Assembly: GCA_039602395.1 (NCBI GenBank)
Contig: JBCNJP010000003.1
Coordinates: 32,267,392-32,331,391, forward strand
Direction: 5' to 3'
From: Deinandra increscens subsp. villosa
Taxonomy: Eukaryota > Streptophyta > Magnoliopsida > Asterales > Asteraceae
DNA length: 64,000 bases
The notes under the pieces were generated by a model. It worked only from the letters and a program-made list of their open reading frames with translations, had not been told where the DNA came from and did not search any database. The translations under genes and the position numbers were made by a program. Below are positions 45,612 to 57,576 of the stretch, piece after piece; the first letter of the stretch is position 1, and every line of letters starts with the position of its first letter.

Positions 45612-47271
45612 AACTCCCGCCTAACGTGTGATGTATCCGCTACTATCTTCTTCAAATCTTCAAGTATTTGATCTTCAACATTGTCGTATGTGATCTTCAA
45701 CTTGAAATTCGATGTTAGTTGTAGAGCTTGCATGGCTGGAACGGGACTAAGTCGACTCAACCACTTGAGAAAGATTCTTCATTTACTCCCCCTTTCTCCA
45801 TGCTCGTGAGTTAACATTTTAACCTGCAATTTCAGAAGACAGAAGCGTAGTTTTCTTTTTCAATCCAACATAAGTTAATCTTGAGTAAAAATCTCCTTTG
45901 GAGAACCAAGATGAATTGAAAATCAATTTTAAAATTGTTGTGTCTTCTGTCGATTGATCGAAAACAAATAAGAAATAAAATCATTTTACCTTTTGCAAAC
46001 TTTATATCAAAACACACCAAAAATCTTTTTGAATTTTCAAAGTTTATATTAAAACACACATAAATTCTTTTTGGTTTTTCTAAAATGAAAACAAATATCA
46101 TACAGAATCAAACTCTATTTTTTATTTGAGAAAGATCACTATCTGGTATCATATTGGATACAACGTCCTGAACTACACTTCAATTTCAACTATTACAACA
46201 TATAAGTCATGTCGATTGCTGGTATAATGTGTTCGTTTTAAACTCAGGCAGAATCATAATAAAGAAAATATGGATATGTTAAGGTATTATTCATTTGCTT
46301 TGACCAGTGTACCTCACACTATCAGACATACTCAGATATCTCATATATCACAATTTGTAATTTTCACTAATGATTAACACATAGTGATTTGAATTCGTGA
46401 TACTGTCAACTGTGTTCCATGCAAAAAGAAATAAGAATGTTAAATCATCTACTTTAAGGTCGATCTTTCGATACACAGATAAGGCCTCAAATTTAAAAAA
46501 AAAATAAGAAAAATAAAACAAGTTGAATTTGTTCAATCAACAACAATCAGGTCGGTCTTGTGGACACGCAGAGAAAGTCCGATGATTGAACGAAACACCA
46601 AAGAAAATTAAGCAGAACCTCAAATGAACAACTATCAGGTCGATACTCCTGTATAGGCAAAGATAGTCCGATCATTTGAGAAAATAAAAAAAAATAAAAA
46701 AGTTTAAATCTTTGCGAAATTAATACATGTATACATAGTGGCTTCTCATTTTTTCTTTTTCACATATCTTTTTATATATCCTGAAATTCGCTTCAAGATG
46801 TTGTCTACTAGATCAAGCATAGCATTTAGTGTATATCACATTTGTATACTTTCTGATTAGTCGAGCCTACCTAGCATATCAAACAATGATCTTATGGTTT
46901 TTTTCATCTACTCTATCCATGAGTCAAATATATTAGCCAATGTACCATCATTTCCCAATGATCAATTTCTAAATTTTTTGATATGTTTCATTTTTTTCAT
47001 ATTTTGCATTGCTTTTTCTCCCCCTAAATAAAATACTCTAGTTTTGGATTTTTCATTTTACAAATGCAAGACACTATTTTTGGCATTTTGAATGCTCACC
47101 CTAAACTATGAAAGAAATAAAAACAAAAACATACATGAAAATGATTGATCAACATTGACGCTTTTCAATTTTAGATTTGTAAAAACAAATTTTATCAAAA
47201 AATTGAAAAACTTTTGAGAATGATAAAGTCTTTGAAATGCTAAATTATGCAGATTCTCCATTATCAGCAAT
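45612..47271 (-). mobile_element. noncoding interior of old copia relic
   Basis: Long AT-rich stretch without pol. Two related blocks, AATCAACAACAATCAGGTCGG (46535 on) and its variant near 46625, recur, and a similar ATCAGGTCGG block lies at 49351 in the young element, indicating one family. Confidence 0.5.
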
Positions 47272-47469
47272 TTATGCTAATAGGTATTCTTGAAGAAACC
47301 TGCAGACACCAGATAAAACATTAGTGTTTTTGGGTTCGGCCCGAGTTAATAGCCTCGGGTCGCCCGGTGTCTTCACCATGGCCACTGTTCGCCATGAAAC
47401 AATCTTTGGTTTCCATATCATTGGTGACTGAAAACGTTGAAATGAATCAACGAGTTTATCAACTTGTGT
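47272..47469 (-). pseudogene. old copia gag, C-terminal part
   Basis: Minus frame QVDKLVDSFQRFQSPMIWKP, continuous across the young insertion with the upstream piece at 53650 once one TGTGT copy is removed. It has an IWKPK motif also found in the young element's gag. Confidence 0.65.
47465..47469. repeat. target site duplication TGTGT (left)
   Basis: Matches 53645-53649 exactly and borders the 448-bp LTRs. Confidence 0.9.
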
Positions 47470-47917
47470 TGTAGGTCCAGAAAAACTCCCGAAACACGAT
47501 ATTGATATCACAAACGAGTGCGGAATCCTCGTTTATGATTGATTCAAGATAGAAAAGAGAAGAAACGCGAAGAATACGATGATTAAACGTTAAAAACTTG
47601 ATCTTTTGCACACAAGAAAACTTGTCGGGTACAAAACTTGTAATCGTAAACTCTGTCTCTCGGGTTTACGATCGTAATCTCCAATGGATCGTAAACACCT
47701 CTAAGCTCTCTCTAGATCGTAAACAGCCAACCCTTTGAATAGTGAACTCATGGGGTTTATATAGCCATCCCATGAGTTTACTATTGGGCTCTTAAACCCT
47801 AATCATAAACCCAAGCCCAATAGTAAACCCAACCAAACTAGTTTACTAATCTAAATAAACCCACTAAGCCCAGCCCAACTAATTTAATATTACAAGCCTC
47901 ATAATCTAGCCTCTACA
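47470..47917 (-). mobile_element. gag-only element 3' LTR
   Basis: TGTAGGTCC...CTCTACA on plus. Preceded in element order by the purine tract CTAGGGGAAGAT (47918-47929). Confidence 0.92.
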
Positions 47918-50335
47918 ATCTTCCCCTAGGCTTGTGATATTAAATGTCTTCAATCTTTGAAATTCTTCTTCTTGACTGGCTGGCATAGTTGCTGATGAAG
48001 ATTCTTTCCGCAGAAATCTCCAATGGGTTTCTTGACGGGCACTTGGGACTTTCTCTTGATCAGCATCAGCTCGAACTTCTTTAAATGAACAATCAATGAA
48101 ATGGAGGACTCTCATTGACTTGCTTCTCTTGAAAGAACAGGTTCTTGCTAAATCTTCGGTAACTGTCTTGAATCTTCAAAAGTTGGAGGGTTGAAATTTT
48201 GAATACCCCTAACTTCGAAGAATTTGATTGTTGATCTTCAAACTTCATGATCTCTGACTGCTCTCTGCATCATTTTCTTCATCAAAGATCGACTTGAAAA
48301 CTTCAGCTTCCCCTAAACATGTGAACATCTTCTTTGAAGCTCTTTTGAAGCTTTTAGAAACTTGTAAAGACACCAACAACTTCCCCTGAGCAGTTGCTTT
48401 TCAGATGGAAGTCTTGTCCGGCTGGTTCTTTAACTTTGAGCAGCAGTAGCATCAGCAGCATCTTTCTATCATCAACCTGTCTGACACACATTTGAAAAAA
48501 TATACTCCACCAGACATTTGATGACTGGTCTTTGGGTTAGAAGGTAATTATCATCTGTTCAGTTGATTTAAATTAACATAAGTTTAACCAAAAACCCTAA
48601 TATAGATTACGGGTTTTCTATAAAACTTCCCCTGAACCCAAGACCTCTAAAGACTTCCCCTTAGCTGATACTTCCCCTCAGCTAAGGACTTCCCCTGAGA
48701 TAATACATATTATCCTCGAGTTCCCTTCGGATCCTATGTATTATGGGAGTCTTTTCGGATAATACTTATTATCCTCCCTCCTTCCCCTAAAAATTTGTCA
48801 AGATCTGACGGAGGAAGTCTTTTCCTTTAAATAATAAGTATCATCCTCGAGTTCCCTTCGGATAATACTTATTATCCCATACTCCTTCCCCTAAAAATTT
48901 GGCAAGATCTGTCGGGGGCATATTGTCATGCATTAAAACCCATGAAAAACACATTTTGACTTCTCAAATCAGCCTGGCCAAGACGAAAACACACCAAAAA
49001 GAACTAAACGACTCACACACGAAAGATATAAACCAAACATGAGAAAGTTTACAAGGGATCAAACCGTATGAATCTGACTGAGGAACCCTTTTTAGCTTCA
49101 GTTACTCGACTAGTCCAGGTGATTGCCGGTATGTTTGTCCGCTTTAAACTCAAACCCGTTTAATCCCAACCGAATGCGTCATGCTTAATATAGTACAATA
49201 TTACCGTCATGTTTAATTGTCCCCACACCCAAGCGTACACAGCAAAACCTACCCAACCTCAGAGTTTATTGAGGATTCACAAACCCCCAACTTGAGGAAC
49301 CATGCAACACCGTTATGACTACCACTTATTTCATTAACCATCAGTTGGTGATCAGGTCGGCCGCTAAGCACGCAAAGAAGACCAACTGAGTGATTATTTA
49401 TTCATTTGCTTTTCTTTTTCATTTTCTTTTTCTTTTCTTTTTCTTTTCTTTTTCATTTTCTTTTGCTCTGTGGTGTTGTCAAGATAGCATAAACATGGCG
49501 TGTGAGAGAGTGAATACTAGGTAATTACCACTCTCAACCCATTTTTGCCGGGACTCAGTTTTTTAAACCATGCAACCTAGGATGGGAAACTAAACACATA
49601 TATCTTTTAAGTTCACTGCACTTTCATTGGAGGTCATAAGTTTAGGTCGAGCCTACCGAGCATATCACCGTGGAGCTTGCCTTTCACTTCCGCCTTACGC
49701 GTGTCAGCCATCTCCAACCCGGACATTCATTTTACTTCCCCTAAACTTCTCAAAAACAAGACACAAACAATTAAAAATTGAAAAGCACACTATTTTTGAG
49801 GGGTCAACATTTTCATCTTCTTTACATTTCTTCCCCTTGCTTTTTGATTTTTAATGTCACAATTTTGTGAACATCATTTTTTTCAATTTTTTTTTTTAAC
49901 AATAAAGATAAAACACACAAACACACTTAAAAGAACAAAACACAATAATTTTGACAGACATCTGGCCAAGCTAACTTTCAAAGTATTGATTTGAAAAATT
50001 TTAGAAAATTGGGTTTCATGACATGCACACTTCATTGCATTTGAAGTCAAACACTTAATCAATCAAGTTGAAAATTTTAGGAAATATGGTTTGACTCAAA
50101 ACACCCTTTGCTGCCTCATCATTCAAACAACCAAGTTAAGAACAGTACCTTTCATGCTGAATTTTGACCTTTTACCTCTCAAAGAGACATACCTTCCATT
50201 GTATAGATATACTTGACATGACATGAAGATACGTCTCCTAAACTGTGCCTGGAACAATCACTTATCAACAAACAAATTAGTAATAAAAATGTTAGTGATA
50301 ATCCTCCTTGACTCGTTCCTGCACAGAGTGAGAGA
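47918..50335 (-). other. noncoding region in place of pol
   Basis: About 2.4 kb with no frame of note. CT-rich on plus, with many CTTCCCCT motifs and near-duplicate blocks such as GGATAATACTTATTATCC around 48755-48870. Confidence 0.7.
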
Positions 50336-52270
50336 TTAGTTAGCCATTGGTACCCAGGCCATTGTTTTTCTGGGTACACCTGAGGAATCAATGAAGGATA
50401 CTTCTTGTAAGAACATCCCCTTTGAAAAATCAGGAAGTTGGGATGATTCGGTTGTAGCTGCCTTGACTTTTGGCTTCCAAATTCCAGGTGATTTAACATT
50501 TGTTTTAGTCACTTTTGGAGTTGTGACTTTAGGTATTTCAACCTTCTTCGTTTTAGATTCATTTTTCAAAACAGTTTTTGTTTTAGTCACCTTTGGAGTT
50601 GTGACTTTAGGTATTTCAACCTTCTGCATTTTAGAAATATTTTTCAAAACAGTTTTAGTTACCTTGGGAGGGGTAACTTTGGGTTTTTCAAGTTTTGATT
50701 GCTTTGAAAATGGTTTCATCACCTTTTTCTGAAAATTTTGGTAACTTGGAAAGCTGTTGTTTTGATTTAAAGATTTTCTTTCAGCTTTGGCAGCACCCCA
50801 ATGTTGATCAGAGGGTTTAACCTTGGGAGTAACAGTCTTCATTGCCTTAGGTTTCTGCACCATCATCGGCTTAGACTTCACAGACTCCTGAGATGAAACC
50901 CTTTGACTTTTCGGAAAATAGGGTTCATAGGGGCGATACAGACAGTTTCTAGCAATATGACCAGCAATGCCACAATTAAAGCAAGTCTGCTTCTTTAGAT
51001 AGAAGTCAGACGTGTACCCATTTGACTTTGGTGGCTGATATGGAGCTGGTTTGCTCTGTGTCTGCTTCTTTGGTTTGATCTGCAGCTCCAGATTTGACTT
51101 TCTGCTGGTTCCTCGAAGCCTGAGTAGAACCTGTCCTCATCGTCTTTGTGCTCTCTGGATTTCCTGATGAAGAAGCACCATTCTTGCAACTGCACTTACA
51201 ACTGCATGAACCAACTGAAGAAATGGGAGACACAGCTACTCCCTTGAGTTTTTCATTCTTCACTCCAGCTGTTGGCTTCATACTCGGATGCTTGATGGTA
51301 ATCTTCGGCTTCTCAACTTTAGCTTCACCTATCACTCCATCGGTTATTCCCTTGAATTTGGAGGAGAAGGATGGTAAGTCATACCCTACATCTGGTTCTT
51401 GGTCAAACATTGATCCAGATGTCATAAAGATCTTCCCCTCAGGCCGTGTCGTCATGATCACCTTTTCCCTTTCGACTTTGTCGATTACTTTGAAGTATGG
51501 GGTTTCAATTTTAGGGTATGGTTTCAACTCTACCCCAACTTCATCAGACTTGGAATTATGACACCTGTTGTATTCTCTGGCACTCAGCATCATTTTCTGA
51601 TATATCCTTTACCCTCCCTTCACCATAAGTCATATTTGCTTCATTATCAATTTCTTCTTGTGTCAATGGTGTAGTTCCAACCAAGACACTATCAACAGGA
51701 GGAGGAGCTTCTTTATAATCAGAGCTCGGTTCGTTCAACTTGTTCCTCACTAAGAAGTATTCCTATAATGTCTCTGGGAACTGGTGGAGGAATAATGCTG
51801 TTTGCAGCCAAGGCCTTATCAGTCTTTTCTGATCCAAATCCAGGTGTGTGTTTCCCAACTTGACCAGTCACAACAGCATGTGACAATTCCTTTCCAGCAT
51901 CAAGCATTCTTTTGCTCCTCATTTGATTCATATCAAGTTTAACCTGCATCTCATTGTTCTTATGCTTCAGGTCATCTATCTGCTTACTTAGCTCAGCTAT
52001 TTCTAACTTAGCGTTGTCATACAAATAGGCGTTCTCAGTTGCAAGGTTCCTATATTTTGCTATATCTAATTTCTGGGCTTTAACTTTTTCTTCATTCTTT
52101 TGCCATCTACCTTTAAATGAGCTCTTCTCGCACTTTGTCTCAAACAATTCTGACTGAAAATTTTTACAGATTTGCCTAAGTTCAGGAATTATACGAGCAC
52201 AAGTAGGATTGGGGCATATCTCAGCATCGTCGTCCTCAAGTATATTCTTTTCTTCAACCACTGAACTCAT
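50336..52270 (-). pseudogene. copia gag-like ORF series with CCHC knuckle
   Basis: Starts at 52270 (MSSVVEEKNILEDDDAEICP). It reads through a Lys/Glu-rich coiled coil to 51719, then overlapping frames 51750-51556, 51593-51006 and about 51010-50336. The last holds CFNCGIAGHIARNC (CX2CX4HX4C, near 50945-50990), three KVEIPKVTTPKVTKT-type repeats, and ends RKTMAWVPMAN. Each step shifts by one base in the same direction, with overlaps of about 32 and 38 nt. It resembles the gag of Asteraceae copia families by memory. Shifts could be decay, sequencing indels or recoding. Confidence 0.8.
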
Positions 52271-52565
52271 TTTCTTTCTTTAGGTATGCAACTCCTGAAA
52301 ATCTTGAAAAATCTTGCAAAAACGGCAAAATCGGCAAAAGTACTATTCAAAGAATAGTGTCAAAAACTTAAAACTGAAAAACGGAGGCCTTCGGAGTGGA
52401 ATTTGGGGGTCCAAACGAGCTCCCCTGGACGTTAGTCGGGGGTAATTCTGGGGCTCGGTGTCACGAACGTCGTGTTCAAATTTGAGCTTCTAACTCCAAA
52501 CGAGTCAAAAGTTACGCCCGTTTCCGTGAAAGTATGAAAAATTGACTTTTTGCCATAAACCAACC

Positions 52566-52684
52566 CTGTTTACGATCGTAATCACCTGTTTACGATCGTA
52601 ATCCCTGTTTACGATCGTAATCCCTGTTTACGATCGTAATCACCTGTTTATGATCGTAATCACCTGTTTACGATCGTAATCACC
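52566..52684. repeat. TTACGATCGTAA palindrome array in leader
   Basis: Six units of about 19-21 bp (CCTGTTTACGATCGTAATCA), five with the perfect 12-bp palindrome. One more copy lies in each LTR, with half-sites nearby. Confidence 0.9.
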
Positions 52685-52882
52685 TTCAGTCATAAACACC
52701 AGTCATAAACTCAGAATCGGAATCTCAATCATAAACTCCGATAGTAAACTCAGTTTATGATTGTGTTGGATCTTAAACCTTCAAATCTTGATCATAAACA
52801 TTCATATCTTCAAGCCTTGATCATAAACCTTCAAATCTTCAAGCCTTGATCATAAACCTTCAAACCTTCAAGCCTTGATCAT

Positions 52883-53118
52883 AAATCTTCAAATCTTCAA
52901 ATCTTCAAATCTTCAAATCTTCAAATCTTCAAATCTTCAAATCTTCAAATCTTCAAATCTTCAAATCTTCAAATCTTCAAATCTTCAAATCTTCAAATCT
53001 TCAAATCTTCAAATCTTCAAATCTTCTAATCTTCAAATCTTCAAATCTTCAAATCTTCAAATCTTTAAATCTTCAAATCTTCAAATCTTTAAATCTTCAA
53101 ATCTTCAAATCTTCAAAT
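52883..53118. repeat. (AAATCTTC)n minisatellite in leader
   Basis: About 29 units of 8 bp, with a few single-base variants, between the primer site and gag. Any long frame here is an artefact. Confidence 0.95.
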
Positions 53119-53180
53119 TTTTTTTTTTTTTTGGAAAAAGCTTGAATCCAATATCGTGAGAACCTCGAATCTGTGATTCT

Positions 53181-53196
53181 TGGCTCTGATACCAAT
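53181..53196 (-). promoter_or_regulatory. primer binding site
   Basis: Minus strand ATTGGTATCAGAGCC right after the LTR end, complementary to the 3' end of initiator methionine tRNA. Confidence 0.92.
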
Positions 53197-53644
53197 TGTA
53201 GGTCCAGAAAAACTCCCGAAACACGATATTGATATCACAAACGAGTGCGGAATCCTCGTTTATGATTGATTCAAGATAGAAAAGAGAAGAAACGCGAAGA
53301 ATACGATGATTAAACGTTAAAAACTTGATCTTTTGCACACAAGAAAACTTGTCGGGTACAAAACTTGTAATCGTAAACTCTGTCTCTCGGGTTTACGATC
53401 GTAATCTCCAATGGATCGTAAACACCTCTAAGCTCTTTCTAGATCGTAAACAGCCAACCCTTTGAATAGTGAACTCATGGGGTTTATATAGCCATCCCAT
53501 GAGTTTACTATTGGGCTCTTAAACCCTAATCATAAACCCAAGCCCAATAGTAAACCCAACCAAACTAGTTTACTAATCTAAATAAACCCACTAAGCCCAG
53601 CCCAACTAATTTAATATTACAAGCCTCATAATCTAGCCTCTACA
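53197..53644 (-). mobile_element. gag-only element 5' LTR
   Basis: Same 448-bp sequence as 47470-47917 with one visible difference. Bordered by the primer site and by TGTGT (53645-53649). Confidence 0.92.
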
Positions 53645-53649
53645 TGTGT

Positions 53650-54000
53650 CTTTGTCCAAAACGACTTACTGGATGATTTAAACATTTGAATTTGTGGTTC
53701 ATCAAAAATTTTACCATGAATATCAACAAATTTAAAAGTTTTGTTTACATAAAATTATGTGTTCGCATTCGTAAGACACTGTGCAGCTAGATGTCTCGGT
53801 TTATGACATGGATAACACTTTCTTCGAAACACATTTATTGAACTGCTATCAAAATTGATCTCAAAAACCTGTTTTTGATTTTTAAAATTCTTTGGTTTCT
53901 GACTACGTTTCTCAGCAAATGAATCATAGTAACCAAAAAAATTACCATATGCAGCAGGGTAAAAGAAATGATCATATAAAATTTTAATTATGAGCATCAT
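53650..54000 (-). pseudogene. old copia gag with CCHC knuckle
   Basis: Minus frame with CYPCHKPRHLAAQC (CX2CX4HX4C) at its end, within 53755-54000. The part 53650-53754 leads to the target site of the young element and joins the frame at 47469. Confidence 0.65.
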
Positions 54001-54127
54001 ATATATAAAAATATATAATAATAATTTTGCAATATGACACTTTTACCCGACACGAGAACCAACCGATTATAGTCTAGGACCTCAAATGCATCCTAATTCA
54101 CTATAACCATTGTCTCTGATAATAATC

Positions 54128-55714
54128 TGTTACACCCTGTCAGAATAACCTTGTGGAAGCTCGAGGGGTGATGATCATGGATCAAAGCTATGATTATATT
54201 GAATGACAACTATATGATTTTAACAAAACGACAACTTTTAGTATACAAATAGCTTACAACAGTACTTGTATTATACAAATAGCTTATAATCGTACTTTTT
54301 ATTATACAAAATATGAATAATTAGTACGAGTTCGCAACATGAAGGATTTTATTTATAACGTAAATAATGGATGATAATACGAATCCCTCCCGACATACTT
54401 GTCCCATATTGCAACTCTACAGTTTGGTACGCCGCTTATTTACCTGAGATTAACATATTTTGAAAAGTCAACACAAAGTTGGTGAATTCACAGGTTTTGA
54501 TAACTCGATAAACAAAATTTATTACATTTGTAACCTTGTTTTATAAATAAAGAAAAATAAAACAATATTTATTATTGTATATATTTCCACAATAATTCCA
54601 GAATTACTACCGTGAGCCTTATAACGCTACTTGACCCAGTTACCAAATGGTATTGCTCCACTAATATTTTATAGCACAATATCCACTTGAAGATGATTAA
54701 TTATGTACTCATTCGATCAACCAGAAATGTTAGTGCTACTAACGATGAGTAGGGTTGTCACACCCAATGGATTCCATTTCTAATTATCACCTTTTACACA
54801 GAAATTAACGTTATAAGTCTGAAGGGGTCTTCGAGCTTTGCTACACCAGATAAACAACTCATGAAATTAGTAAACCTCTTGTTATCTTAAAGTTTATGTT
54901 TCAGGTATGTTAATCTCCCCCAAGAAATCACTTTAAAAGGGGTCGTGAACTCAACTCGATCTAGTAAGAGTGCTCAATCTTGAATATATGAGTAATCGTC
55001 TTATAAGCGTCCTATAAGAAATGAAAATAACGCTTATGACCTATTTGTTAACATGAACAAAAAATAGAAGTGTCATCCAACCTTATCCTAGTTAGCTTTT
55101 ATAAAAAGACTTTTATAAAAATTAGTTTTGTTGGTAAATATATATATCACGTTCGGAATCAATTTGAAACTAAAACTTATCAGGTATTCATCATAATTTA
55201 AATCACATTTACTAAATATTAAGTTTATAAGCAAATTTTCAACCGATATATCTTAAAATCTCCTTTATTTTGATAAATTTTATAAGTCTAAGATCACCAA
55301 CTTTTGGATATTATCTTTTAAATAGTTAAAGTATCATTTCAAAATACCCACAATTTTATAACCTCCTTCAATAAGTTATATATAATCATCCCTTTTATAA
55401 ATATATCCACAACTCATTAATACTATTTTATTATAAGATTTATATAATTACTTACTAAGTAGATTTACCATAATTTATATCTTTCACCGATTTATCTTAA
55501 GAAAATCATGGACGTTAATATGATTTCTAATCAACATTATACTTTTCTTCAACGGCAATCTCTAATTTCGTTAATAATGAACTCATCCATTAACACGGGT
55601 TTAAATGTTAATATCACTTTCATCAAGATCTTCATTTATAAAGTTAACATGAATGTATTTAACTACTAGTAAATATTATTTCAACTACTAAAAGTTTATC
55701 TTACGATATTAAAA

Positions 55715-55749
<35 letters not shown>

Positions 55750-56746
55750 CTATAAAGCATTAAAGTATTAAATGACAAAAATCACAATTTTGATTATAAT
55801 AATATAATATTTCTAGATATATAGAAACTAGGAATGAAGTTTAACGGCAGTCGGTAGACTTGTAATCTTCAAGTTTGGAAGTTTAGTTAACCACTTTTTT
55901 ATATGAAAATATTGTTGTAAACTAGTATTTTATTTTGGATGAACACTCAATTTATATCAAATTATATAAAAAGGAAGTAAAAGGAGTTTACCTCTAGAAA
56001 ATAAATGCTAGATGAAGAAATGTTGTTAACCCATAATATTTGTAGTGGATCTTCAAGTCAGAAATCCTCCTAGAAGCTTCAAAGATTTTATGAACTATTA
56101 AAAGGCTATTTTGGATATCATGACAATTAAGTTGAAAAGAACTAAAATGGTGAAAGTGAATTGGTTAATGTGTGCTTCGGCAGAAGTGTGGATACATGGA
56201 GGAAAAATGGGTTGGTTAATTTTGAGTAAAGTTTATTTAATACTAATAACTCATGCATGCCTTTTATATAAGATAATTAAATCATCAAAGATTTTTACAG
56301 ATTACTGATACACCTTGCTAACCACTAAAATTCACTTCACATGCCCTACTTGTCAACTTAACTCACTTGTACAAGGGTTAAATGACAATTTATAATTAGT
56401 AGTGTAGGGACTTAATTTTTAATTAGGTATAAATTAGTGGACCTTCTCAAGTAATCCATAAACTAAACCGATCCATATGAGAGGGAAAAGGGGCGTTCGG
56501 CCCTCTTCGGTGGGTTTATTCATCGTGCGATAAATTTCAGCTGTCGTGACTCTAGTTTGGATAAAAACGAACTATAAATATGACCATTAGACTCAGATTA
56601 TTAGTTTATATCGCGGTATAATTTAATGTGCGCGAGAGTAAAAATAAATAAATAATAAAATGTAAATAAAATAACTTGTCAGAAAATAACATCCAAGTTT
56701 GTTTCTAGTGTTTTTCTACGTTACGTTTAACGTGATAAAAATAAAT
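54128..56746 (-). mobile_element. gypsy-type LTR, antisense, right end uncertain
   Basis: Starts TGTTACACCC on plus and is preceded by GTCTCTGATAATAATC (54112-54127), a worn complement of the methionine-tRNA primer site, so this is a 5' LTR of a minus-strand element. It carries the shared box at 54467-54493 and a worn second box at 54939-54955. A (TA)n run is at 55716-55746. The expected end was not found; it is probably cut by the Helitron-like end at 56747. Confidence 0.55.
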
Positions 56747-57168
56747 CTATATATATATAGGTGAAAGTTCAAATACAAAGGCTTTTTTCCGTGCGAAGCG
56801 TGCGAAGGAAGGAGAGGTCGACGCGTGGTGTTTTCTTTCTGGACGCGGAGGGGCATTTTTGTCAATTTAAAGTTTTTAATTAAAATAGACGGTAGATTAT
56901 GTCAAAGCGTGTGTTTTTTAATTAGATATAGTTGCGTTATTGTTGTAACCTGATTTATATCTAGTTTCTTCATGCGTCAAAATTGAAGAAACATGCGTGA
57001 TTACAGAAAGTCAAATTTCTATTTTTTTGAAGTTATGTTCATTTTTTTACGGGATACTGAGATTTTTCAATTATAGCATGCGTAATAGCGCTGTATATTA
57101 TGCGTGATAATAAGAGAACTAAATTTTTGATAAATCTACCAAATCTTAAACATACAAACAAATGTTTT

Positions 57169-57576
57169 TCAACCAGTTGCTACTTGTACTCTCTCGTTGA
57201 TAAGATTACTTGACGATTTCTTTAGGTCACTTGTATCCATGTGTTCCCCGAAGATTCTCCTGTGGGCTTTGGCCTTGATGACGACGTCTGCTTTCAAATT
57301 ATTTGTGTCGGAGAGAATGATTTTTGCGACATATTTGTTTCTCAGTTCAATCAACTGTTTATTCTGCACATAATTCGGATCTGACTCCTTAGCAAAATTG
57401 CATTCCCACTTGACATCACCAAAGAAAGTCTCCATATGCCTTATAGCGAATACTCCACAATCAACAAAGTTTTTCGTTGTTCTCCATTTCATTTTTACCC
57501 TTTCAATTTTTCCATGGTCGAACAATATATGACGAGGATGTTTTGTGCTTTCCAGATAGCCTTTCAAACATTTAAG
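57169..57576 (-). CDS. Ulp1 terminal exon (catalytic Cys)
   Basis: From CTGCAG (acceptor) to stop. Includes KMKWRTTKNFVDCGVFAIRH, with the Cys of the triad and the RHME motif of plant Ulp1 proteins. Confidence 0.75.
   Translation of the reverse strand, partial: LKCLKGYLESTKHPRHILFDHGKIERVKMKWRTTKNFVDCGVFAIRHMETFFGDVKWECNFAKESDPNYVQNKQLIELRNKYVAKIILSDTNNLKADVVIKAKAHRRIFGEHMDTSDLKKSSSNLINERVQVATG

Larger units (their letters stand above)
47470..53644 (-). mobile_element. gag-only copia element (6175 bp), very young
   Basis: Minus-strand element with 448-bp LTRs (53197-53644 and 47470-47917) that differ at one position by my reading, a TGTGT duplication, a methionine-tRNA primer site and a polypurine tract. 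It encodes a gag with a coiled-coil and a CCHC knuckle but no protease, integrase or RT. 47918-50335 is noncoding. It must be mobilised in trans by an autonomous copia relative. It inserted into the gag of an older element of similar organisation. Confidence 0.92.

Noticed and set aside
52875..53159. 94-codon plus-strand ORF
   Set aside because: It is the (AAATCTTC)n minisatellite read as Ser-Ser-Asn-Leu-Gln-type repeats.
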